DNA of 64,000 nt from CAZPRY01 sp964589175 (GTDB taxonomy: Bacteria; Fidelibacterota; UBA2242). The stretch is from contig CAZPRY010000021.1 in NCBI GenBank assembly GCA_964589175.1, positions 1 to 64,000 on the forward strand. Reading direction: 5' to 3'. Each line of letters begins with the position of its first letter. Position 1 is the first letter of the stretch. A program made the translations under genes and the position numbers. Below are positions 36,387 to 43,945 of this stretch, in pieces. The notes under the pieces are model-generated. The model saw only the letters and a program-made list of their open reading frames with translations. It had not been told where the DNA came from and ran no database searches.

Positions 36387-38276
36387 TTACTTCAGAAGAA
36401 TTAGTTTCTTTGTCAGTGATACATTGTCTGATTTCAGCCGATAGAAGTAGATCCCGCCAGCCAGCTTGCTGCCATTGAAAGTGACTTTGTGATTGCCAGC
36501 TTTTTGAACACCTTCATACAAAGTTGAGACTTTTACTCCTAGCAGATCGAATACTTCCACAGATATCTGGCTTTTAACGGGTATTGAGTATTCAATCTGA
36601 GTAACCGGATTGAATGGATTCGGGTAATTTTGACTGAGTGTGAAGCTCAATGGAACAGGTCCGTCGGGCCTCACATTCACTACTTCGACACTGTCAGGAT
36701 GAACCCCATTCTCAAGCCAATAGGCAATATCAGCCCGTTCTTGATCAGCCTGAGCTAACCAGGCGGAATAATAATCCGTAGCCCCTGCCCTGATAGCCGG
36801 ATTCCACCAGTGATAGAGATCGCCCAGCGGAAATCCACCCATGGCTGCGGTTTTCAGTGTGTCATTTCCATAGGCCAGATTTTCCGGCAATGGCCATTGT
36901 TGATTGTATCCGGCTTCCGGCATATAAGCCCACATCGAATCCTGATTCGTACCCCATTTTTGATTCAGGAAGTATTTAAGGGGTTCCAGATTAAGGGGAG
37001 CCTCAATAAACCTGGGATTTAACTCAGTTTTGTTTTCTGATTGATTAACATCATAGAGTTCCGCTCGATTGATGTAGGGGAAGAGTTTTTCGCCGTCGGC
37101 ATTTGTCGAATCAAAATATACCAGCGCTGTGCTATCCAGCATCGGTCTGGGATAAGGAATCTCATCAAAAACCCGCTGCTGATTTAAATCCCGGCTGTAA
37201 GGACAACCCAAAGTGGTAATCAGCGGATCGGGTCTCCATTCAGTATTGCGATAGTTCTTTTCCCATCCCCCTCGCATCCAGTCGACCAGCCATTTATCCA
37301 GATAGTAGGCACTGTGGGTGAAGAGGATATGGCGATCCTGGTCCGTGAAAGGAACTTCAAAGGCTATCGAGTCAACAGGTGCAATCGTCACTGTGGCGCC
37401 GCTGACACCGCCCGCCGGAACATAGCCCATCATCCAGGCATTGACAAAAAGGCAGTTGGTCACATTCAGTTTCCACCACCAGCCGCTCTCCAGAGAAAAT
37501 TGGACGACATTATAAAAAGTGCAATGGTTGAAATGCACATTCTCACCCCAATTGGTGCCCTCCTGCATATAAACATATCCCATGTTTGCAAACGTACAAT
37601 TTTCAAACGATACGTAGTCCGTATGATAGCCCGGGACATCGAAGGGGAAAGAAACGGCTCTTCCGTAATACATGTAATGAGCATCCACGCAGTTGCGGAA
37701 ATAGCAGTTTTTAAAGGTACCGTTGAAATTTTTTGACCGGACGCAGATCGATCCGGAGGCAGTAAACTCCGGACAGGGCATGTATTCAAAGATACAGTTT
37801 TCGAAGGTGCCGAATTCCCCCGTGTCTCCCGATACACCCGTTGTGTCGCCATCGAATATAATTGGTGAACCTGTTTGAACACCGGCGGCATCGGCAAATC
37901 TGACCCAGATATTTTTCATGATCAGATCGCCATAAACATCGATGAGAAAATTTTTGGTTGCACTGCCGCTGGCCGTCCAGAGTATCTGCGGCGGGGCGGA
38001 TTCCTGGGTCGACCCGACCGACGGACCAACGAGATCAAGGATCTCTCCTATCGGAACCTCAATTGTCCCGGTTATGACGTACCAATCGTTCGGCTTTAAC
38101 TTGAAAACGGTATTGGAAAGGCTTCCGGCATCAATCGCCGCCTGGACAGCCGTGTTCAGTTCGCCTTCGCTTCCTCCGCTATAAAGACCGTTGACGTCAG
38201 TTGTATCCTTTTGCTGTCCAAATAGAGATACCGACAGGAAAAGCATACCAATCAGGAAAATAAAAAAACGTCTCAT
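36387..38276 (-). CDS. Secreted parallel beta-helix protein with sorting tail, paralogue B
   Basis: The 629-residue protein has a clear signal peptide (MRRFFIFLIGMLFLSVSLFG). It shares the whole architecture of the protein at 16037-17857: opening LNTAVQAAIDAGSLSNTVFK, beta-helix coils (FENCIFEYMPCPEF, FKNCYFRNCVDAHY, FPFDVPGYHTDYVSFENCTF), the conserved pre-tail segment (NLAYGNDTLKTAAMGGFPLG, then ADQERADIAYWLENGVHPD), and a sorting domain (LSQNYPNPFNPVTQIEY to KKLILLK). Catalytic function is unknown. An excellent AAGGAGGT site precedes the ATG. It is the second gene after the TonB receptor and starts 97 bases after it. Confidence 0.8.
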   Translation of the reverse strand: MRRFFIFLIGMLFLSVSLFGQQKDTTDVNGLYSGGSEGELNTAVQAAIDAGSLSNTVFKLKPNDWYVITGTIEVPIGEILDLVGPSVGSTQESAPPQILWTASGSATKNFLIDVYGDLIMKNIWVRFADAAGVQTGSPIIFDGDTTGVSGDTGEFGTFENCIFEYMPCPEFTASGSICVRSKNFNGTFKNCYFRNCVDAHYMYYGRAVSFPFDVPGYHTDYVSFENCTFANMGYVYMQEGTNWGENVHFNHCTFYNVVQFSLESGWWWKLNVTNCLFVNAWMMGYVPAGGVSGATVTIAPVDSIAFEVPFTDQDRHILFTHSAYYLDKWLVDWMRGGWEKNYRNTEWRPDPLITTLGCPYSRDLNQQRVFDEIPYPRPMLDSTALVYFDSTNADGEKLFPYINRAELYDVNQSENKTELNPRFIEAPLNLEPLKYFLNQKWGTNQDSMWAYMPEAGYNQQWPLPENLAYGNDTLKTAAMGGFPLGDLYHWWNPAIRAGATDYYSAWLAQADQERADIAYWLENGVHPDSVEVVNVRPDGPVPLSFTLSQNYPNPFNPVTQIEYSIPVKSQISVEVFDLLGVKVSTLYEGVQKAGNHKVTFNGSKLAGGIYFYRLKSDNVSLTKKLILLK

Positions 38277-38373
38277 ACCTCTGACCTCCTTAATTCTATT
38301 TTTAGTATATTCACAGCAATAGTCTCTTTTTCAATATAGGTCTTCATGAAATTCTCGTCATCATTCGCAGGAT

Positions 38374-41300
38374 TTATAGTCTAAATCTGACTCCGAGATT
38401 CGCTGTCATACCGTAGTGTTTGACACTGGTAAAACCGTCAATGGACGCCTGGGCCGCGGAATTTTTTTCATTGTTGAGGTTATTGACATCAAGATAAATC
38501 TCCGTTCCCCAAAATGGCAAGGTCTGCCTGACGGAAGCATCCATCCGGAAATAGTCCCGGGTATAACCGTCTTGTTCCGGAAAGGCACCCACATAACTAA
38601 CGGAATTACCCTGGAACAGGAATGATACACGCGCCGAAAATCCCTTGTATTCATAACCGACATAGGCATTCAATAAATCATTCGGTTGATAAATCAAGCG
38701 CCCTGTGCGCGTACTGTCATAAGTAGTGGTTACCGGTGGTTTGGTACTGTAATCGGTTACTTCGTCGCGCAAAGGATAAGTGGCCTTGGATTCGATCTTG
38801 GTATAGTTTATTCCGAGCACCACACCATCCAAGCCAAGAGGAAGATACCAGAGCCTGGTCTGAAAGTCGAATTCAAGGCCCTTCACATAAGCCGGCTGGG
38901 GACTGTTTAGATAAGTATACAACGTAGCCCCATCCGCCGGTTTACTGCCCATGATATCAAAATCGTTGATCGTTTTTATTTCTTCTGAAACAGCGGTTTT
39001 ATGGAGTACGTAAGTCGTGTAATAGGTGAAATCTTCTATAGTTTTATAAAAACCACCCACGGAAAGAAGCCCTAATTTATTACTGTGAAATGTTAAATTC
39101 AGATCATGATTGTAGGCCCGCGCCGGTGTAAGTTCGGGGTTGCCGGCGTGGATATTCTTCCTTGGATTATCGTAGGTAACTTTGGGAGATATCTGATGAT
39201 AATCCGACCTGGCCAAAGTTTGCGTGTAGGCATATCGGATATCAAACCATTTGAATGGAGTATATTTGGTCTGCACCATTGGCAACCAGTATTCATTTTT
39301 TGGACGGACGATAACCGTATCACAATTCTGAGCCTCCGGATTGCGCATATCGAACATATTATAAGCGATAAATTTTGATGCCGTTTTTTCGTAACGGGCT
39401 CCACCGACCACCATGAAATTTCTGATGGTTATCCCCGACATCAGGTAGCCGGCATAGTAATCTTCGACATATTCATAGGAATTTGCCAGCGTCTGAAACA
39501 TACCGTTATACCATCCTCCGGTCACATCCGCTCCGCCCGTGGCTTTTCCTCTCCATTGGGGAGAATTGTCTAAATATTCAGCCATACCAACCAGGATAGT
39601 CGGATCGCAGGCCCAATAGATACTCCCGAACTGGTCATCCAGAAAGGGTCGCGTGAGTTCTGAACTTCCCGTAAAATTCGATGCCGCAAATTTGGCCGTT
39701 GCCGGATCAACTTCCACGCCGAATTCATTCGACAGAGCGTTTACCATCGCTGTCTGAAAAGAACCACTCGATCTTATACTGGCATATGGAGTTTTTTGAT
39801 CGTTGCTGTTTTTTTGACGGTGATAATCTCCGCCGATTTTCAGGTATCCCGTAAGAGATGAGCCCAGGCTGAAGGGAAACTTAAAGTTCGAGGAAACAGT
39901 TCTATTATTCTCTTTATACAAGGAACTAAACATATTGATATTATCCAGATACACTTCATCAGGACCAGGATATGCCCATAATGTTTTCAGACTATCGGGA
40001 ATCGTATTTATCGGAATAGCGCCTGTGGTAACCGGACCCGTTTTAAATTGTAAAAACGGAGATTCAGGCAAATTGTTCTTGGCAAAAGAATTGGCGAATT
40101 TAAAATCCATCAGGACTCGTTTAAAGTCATATTTGAACTCGACTGAATTCACGGCCAGATCGGTTGTGTTGACACCTTCCTGAAAGGTAAAATTTAAAAT
40201 CTTATCGAAATAATTTAAGGTCGTAATGTTGTTCTTATAATCCGAGTTCAGGCGGGTGTACATATTCACCGATTTGATGGAACCGGAAGGCAATTTATAA
40301 TCGAGGATCAGGTTGCCTCCGTAGCGTTGCCGGGTTTCGATATGACGGTTAAGCGGCACTCTCCTCACACTGACCGGGCGATAGCCGGTTGTAGTGTCGA
40401 CTGTACTGCTGGTAGTCCGATAGCTGGCGGTCATATTATCATCGTCCCGGTCGTACTTTTCGGCATTGCCAAGCATATAGAGACCTAGTTTGTCCCGGAA
40501 GAATCGCTGACTGACCGAGGCTACCGTCCGATAATTTCCGTAGTTTTCGGTTTTGGCGGTGTAGCCGGATTGCCACATCAGATCGTAATGCAACTCCGAC
40601 GGGGCTTCACGCAATTCCATGTTAACCGATCCACCGATCGAATTAGCGTTCATATCCGGGGTCAGCGATTTAAAGACCGAAATAGATTTGATCATATAGG
40701 GCGAAACCATAGTGAGATCGACACTGCGATCATTCGAGATACTACCCGCGGTCAGATCGGGCAACGCTGTTACACCTATCTTGCTGCTTCCGGTGGAAGC
40801 GAGTTTGACGCCTTCAACCGAAACCGAGTTAAACTGGGGCGCCAGACCACGAATGACGACTTTGTTGGCTTCACCGGAACTCTCGAGGGTTGAGACACCC
40901 GGCAGACGGCTGAGGGCCTGGGCCGCGTTGAAATCCGGCAGTTCCTGGATGCGCGCCTCAGAGACAATACTGGCGATTTTATCAGAGGCCAGCTGCTGGT
41001 TGATGGCCTGCATCTGCCCCAGAGCCTGGGCCGTTACGATAACCTCCTTGCCCTGAATGACAACCGGCTTAAGTCCAAAGTCTTTTTTTACGGTACCATC
41101 CCGGGAAACGGACACGCCCGCACTTTCCGAAACGTACCCGATATACGAAACCACTATCGTGTGCTCGCCGGCCGGAACATTGGGAATGGAATAGATGCCG
41201 TTCAGATCGGCGGCCGCTCCGAAACTGGTGCCTTCAATCATAACGTTGGCATAAGGCAACTCATCCTTGGTATTCCGGTCAAACACCCTTCCTTTGATCG

Positions 41301-41439
41301 TCGCTTTTGCCATAAGCGACTGAGTCATGAAGATGAATACAATTCCCCCTATTATAAGCGCCTTCCTGCTGAAACGAAAACCAGTGTGGCTTATAGACAG
41401 GCAAATCGCTGTTTTAATACGGCCAAATGAATTTTCCAT
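38374..41439 (-). CDS. TonB-dependent outer-membrane receptor (xylo-oligosaccharide uptake candidate)
   Basis: The 1021-residue protein has an N-terminal signal/anchor (hydrophobic 27-42, ending LMAKA), a carboxypeptidase-regulatory-like domain (about 46-128: IKGRVFDRNTKDELPYANVM, HTIVVSYIGY), a plug domain (ELPDFNAAQALSRLPGVSTL, KVVIRGLAPQFNSVSVEGV) and a 22-strand-type barrel ending GVRFRL. The segment QELPDFNAAQALSRLPGV is typical of the Xanthomonas/Caulobacter carbohydrate receptor group (TIGR01782 type). There is no SusD-like lipoprotein beside it, so uptake is probably of that type. It heads the - strand secreted block, and a LacI operator lies inside its predicted promoter about 400 bases upstream. 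Substrate is inferred. Confidence 0.88.
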   Translation of the reverse strand: MENSFGRIKTAICLSISHTGFRFSRKALIIGGIVFIFMTQSLMAKATIKGRVFDRNTKDELPYANVMIEGTSFGAAADLNGIYSIPNVPAGEHTIVVSYIGYVSESAGVSVSRDGTVKKDFGLKPVVIQGKEVIVTAQALGQMQAINQQLASDKIASIVSEARIQELPDFNAAQALSRLPGVSTLESSGEANKVVIRGLAPQFNSVSVEGVKLASTGSSKIGVTALPDLTAGSISNDRSVDLTMVSPYMIKSISVFKSLTPDMNANSIGGSVNMELREAPSELHYDLMWQSGYTAKTENYGNYRTVASVSQRFFRDKLGLYMLGNAEKYDRDDDNMTASYRTTSSTVDTTTGYRPVSVRRVPLNRHIETRQRYGGNLILDYKLPSGSIKSVNMYTRLNSDYKNNITTLNYFDKILNFTFQEGVNTTDLAVNSVEFKYDFKRVLMDFKFANSFAKNNLPESPFLQFKTGPVTTGAIPINTIPDSLKTLWAYPGPDEVYLDNINMFSSLYKENNRTVSSNFKFPFSLGSSLTGYLKIGGDYHRQKNSNDQKTPYASIRSSGSFQTAMVNALSNEFGVEVDPATAKFAASNFTGSSELTRPFLDDQFGSIYWACDPTILVGMAEYLDNSPQWRGKATGGADVTGGWYNGMFQTLANSYEYVEDYYAGYLMSGITIRNFMVVGGARYEKTASKFIAYNMFDMRNPEAQNCDTVIVRPKNEYWLPMVQTKYTPFKWFDIRYAYTQTLARSDYHQISPKVTYDNPRKNIHAGNPELTPARAYNHDLNLTFHSNKLGLLSVGGFYKTIEDFTYYTTYVLHKTAVSEEIKTINDFDIMGSKPADGATLYTYLNSPQPAYVKGLEFDFQTRLWYLPLGLDGVVLGINYTKIESKATYPLRDEVTDYSTKPPVTTTYDSTRTGRLIYQPNDLLNAYVGYEYKGFSARVSFLFQGNSVSYVGAFPEQDGYTRDYFRMDASVRQTLPFWGTEIYLDVNNLNNEKNSAAQASIDGFTSVKHYGMTANLGVRFRL

Positions 41440-42272
41440 AAAAGTACAACCTTATTTTGTTACTTTGTCCTATGCCGTGCAAGCCTTGTGAACGGGATTT
41501 CCGACAGACGGTTCGCTCCCTGCTTGCTGATCCCATTTAACTGTACTTAAAACCTTTTCGCCACTCTGTAAACTTATACTCGCGCCCCGACCCATAAAAG
41601 GTTTTCGGGCCTGTCTGTGGATCCGACTTCACAGGGTGACGGGCAAGGTTATATCTGATTTTCCGGACAGTGAATGAATTCGTAGTGATCATTGCTGGGT
41701 CGATCGTTTGAATAGTCAATTAAGATTGTCGATTGCGTTTTGGGCGTTTCGGTTGACCTGCAAAAAATATTTCGTCGGTAAAATTGGTAGATGCCTGGAT
41801 TGTATGCTGTGTAATATCATAAATTGTATTTGGTTTAATATTAATTGAACCGTTTTAATATGTCAAGGAATAAATCAAATATCGGGAAAATATTTTCGCT
41901 GTTTTCTAAGGATAAATGCCATCACCGGAAATTTTTTCATTAATTAATCTGCAACGCCTGAAATCAATGAAATATTTTGATTTTTTCATAGGGTCATTCC
42001 ATTAATATATCAAGCCCAAGTTTAAAATATTCGCAGTAATTGAAGCAGATAACATACCGATTAGACAATGGATGAATTATTCGAAGGCGGATGTCAATCC
42101 ACGGAACAAGAATGCGAGGGTGTGATTTGTCATCGGATCAAACCCACCTGCAATTGATTCTGGTGGAAACAGGTTTTTTGCACCCCCACCAAGCGCGGAT
42201 AACTTATTGGGAAACTGATTCCGGAGGAAAATTCTATGCTGACAAATCGAGGATACGGAATCAGTAACGGGA
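41440..42272. other. 833-base intergenic region with long TonB-receptor leader
   Basis: It lies between the TonB receptor and the second LacI gene. The only feature I can support is the promoter/operator at 41838-41866. If that promoter is used, the receptor mRNA has an approximately 390-base untranslated leader; I could not assign a riboswitch to it. The part at 41870-42272 shows no gene. A 60-codon frame at 41537-41719 has no support. Confidence 0.5.
41838..41866 (-). promoter_or_regulatory. Promoter of the TonB-receptor block with LacI operator in its spacer
   Basis: Read on the - strand, a perfect TTGACA (41861-41866) and TAATAT (41838-41843) are separated by exactly 17 bases. The operator TTGAACCGTTTTAA (41845-41858, centred on CG at 41851/41852) fills that spacer. 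A LacI protein bound there would block RNA polymerase directly. This is the best-formed promoter in the window. Boxes and palindrome are seen; activity is inferred. Confidence 0.7.
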
Positions 42273-43304
42273 TCAGGAGTTTAAAACTCTGGATGATTTT
42301 CTAATCACAAACTCGGTTTCCAGGAAAACTTTCTCAGGCACTAAAATGGTAGGAGATTCGATATTCCGGATTAAAATCTCGGCCGCTATTTTACCGATCT
42401 CCCGCTGCGGGGCCCGAATGGTCGTCAGGGGCACCGGGAATGTTTTCGCGTAGGAGATATCGTCGTTGCCGATAACCGATATATCTTCAGGCACGCGAAT
42501 ATTATACTCTTTCAGGGCCATCATGACCGACAACGCCTGCTGATCGTTGAAACATACAATCGCAGTCGGATAATCCTCAGGGCTCCGGCCCTGAAAAAAT
42601 TGGAGCGCATTTATATAACTTTCTTCCTGGTGCGAACCTACGGGGATAATCATCTCCTTATTGAAAACCAGCGGGCTTTCGCTGAAAGCGTGCCGGAAGC
42701 CCTCGATCCGCTCCTGGGTATGCGATGATTTTTCCGGCCCGGCAAAATGCACAATCCTCGTGTGGCCGCTGTCGATCAGATATTTCACGGCTCGTTTGAT
42801 CGCCTTCAGGTTATCGATGGCCACAACATTGGCCTGGATACCCTTGACGTTCTCGAGGAGAACAAAGGGGTAGTTGATCATTTTCAATTTGAAGAGATGC
42901 TCGATTTCCGCCGTGCCTTCCACAATCGGTGCGATGATCGCGCCCTTGATATCCTTGGTGGAAAAAAGATGCGTAAATTTCTTCTCGCACTCATGATCGT
43001 CTTCGGAGCTGGTTACAATCACCGAATAGCCCTTGCTGTTCGCGTATTCCTTTACACCCGCGGCAATCGAAGTATAAAACGGGTAATTTAAATCCTTGAT
43101 GATGATTCCGATGCTTTTATCCTGATCGCCGTTTTTCAGGTTTCTGGCGATCCCTTTCGGACGGAAATTGAGTTCCTTCATGATTTTCAAAATATAATCC
43201 CGGGTCGCGGGTTTTACTGTATTTCTGGCATTTATGACGGCAGAAACAGTTCCTTTGGATACATCGGCCCGTTTGGCGACATCTTCGATTGTTATTCGTT
43301 TCAT
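42273..43304 (-). CDS. LacI-family transcriptional regulator (xylose/xylan regulon), copy 2
   Basis: The 343-residue protein is the same length as the regulator at 2000 and by eye about three quarters identical. Helix-turn-helix ITIEDVAKRADVSKGTVSAV (residues 4-23), hinge with NFRPKGIARNLKNG, sensor domain with KDLNYPFYTSIAAGV and PLTTIRAPQREIGKIAAEIL. The recognition helix VSKGTVSAVIN is identical to copy 1. It is divergent from the GH115 operon and followed, on the same strand, by the TonB receptor block. GGAGAAC precedes ATG 43304, and an operator-like site lies 35 bases upstream. The two paralogues may respond to different inducers while sharing sites; no evidence here tells which does what. 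Confidence 0.9.
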   Translation of the reverse strand: MKRITIEDVAKRADVSKGTVSAVINARNTVKPATRDYILKIMKELNFRPKGIARNLKNGDQDKSIGIIIKDLNYPFYTSIAAGVKEYANSKGYSVIVTSSEDDHECEKKFTHLFSTKDIKGAIIAPIVEGTAEIEHLFKLKMINYPFVLLENVKGIQANVVAIDNLKAIKRAVKYLIDSGHTRIVHFAGPEKSSHTQERIEGFRHAFSESPLVFNKEMIIPVGSHQEESYINALQFFQGRSPEDYPTAIVCFNDQQALSVMMALKEYNIRVPEDISVIGNDDISYAKTFPVPLTTIRAPQREIGKIAAEILIRNIESPTILVPEKVFLETEFVIRKSSRVLNS

Positions 43305-43338
43305 TCCGTTCTCCGGTTTTTTTTAAAGCGTACAGAAT

Positions 43339-43352
43339 TTAAAACGGTTCAA
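43339..43352. promoter_or_regulatory. LacI operator upstream of second LacI gene
   Basis: TTAAAACGGTTCAA, centred on CG at 43345/43346, carries one perfect half-site (GGTTCAA). It lies 35 bases from the start codon of the - strand LacI gene, consistent with autoregulation. Confidence 0.55.
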
Positions 43353-43505
43353 TTATTTAATAAATAAAAAATGCCCAGGAAAGAAAAATCATTCGACCAG
43401 CGGGATTGTTTTCATTTGATGTCAAATCCCCGTGGTGCCGAGGATGATCTCCGAGGGCTGTCTGCCGGTTAATTTAACTGAAAAGAGACGATATATGCAT
43501 TATTT

Positions 43506-43519
43506 TTATACCGTTTCAA
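43506..43519. promoter_or_regulatory. Additional LacI operator-like site
   Basis: TTATACCGTTTCAA is centred on CG at 43512/43513 and keeps the GTTTCAA half-site. It sits mid-way between the divergent LacI gene and the GH115 promoter and could act as an auxiliary operator. No convincing promoter boxes flank it. Confidence 0.4.
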
Positions 43520-43864
43520 TAAAATAATAAGTTGTCACAATATTCAGCGCAATTCCGAAAAAGCTCCCTAAAAAGAATTGTTTGAATTATGAAAATTGGA
43601 TTATATTAGAAAAACTTAAATTCTATCACGCAATGGAGAAGGAGATATCGTTGGTGGTCAATTTGCCCGGAAAACTGATGTCTGTCAGCCCGGCCTTCAG
43701 GTGGGAAAATGACCACAGCGCAATAAGTTAATGACTTGATAAAAAAACGTGCCCTGGCCCTGCTGCAAATCAGCGGCAATTTCAGAATTTTCGATCCTGT
43801 CTGCCCGGCAACCGTAAAATAGAGCTTCAAATAACCAGAGAATACGGAATGAATATTTGTATTC

Positions 43865-43914
43865 TTGAATCGGTTCAATTATATTTTGACTGCTATAATT
43901 TCTTGTCGTTTCAA
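43865..43914 (+). promoter_or_regulatory. GH115-operon promoter with two flanking LacI operators
   Basis: An extended -10 element TGCTATAAT (43891-43899) is bracketed by TTGAATCGGTTCAA (43865-43878, almost perfect palindrome, over the -35 region) and TCTTGTCGTTTCAA (43901-43914, over the expected start point). Operator centres are 36 bases apart. The predicted start lies about 40 bases before ATG 43946. The arrangement suggests tight repression in the absence of inducer. Sequence elements are seen, regulation is inferred. Confidence 0.62.
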
Positions 43915-43945
43915 TGATAAATTCAGCAGATGAGTGGGGCCGGAA

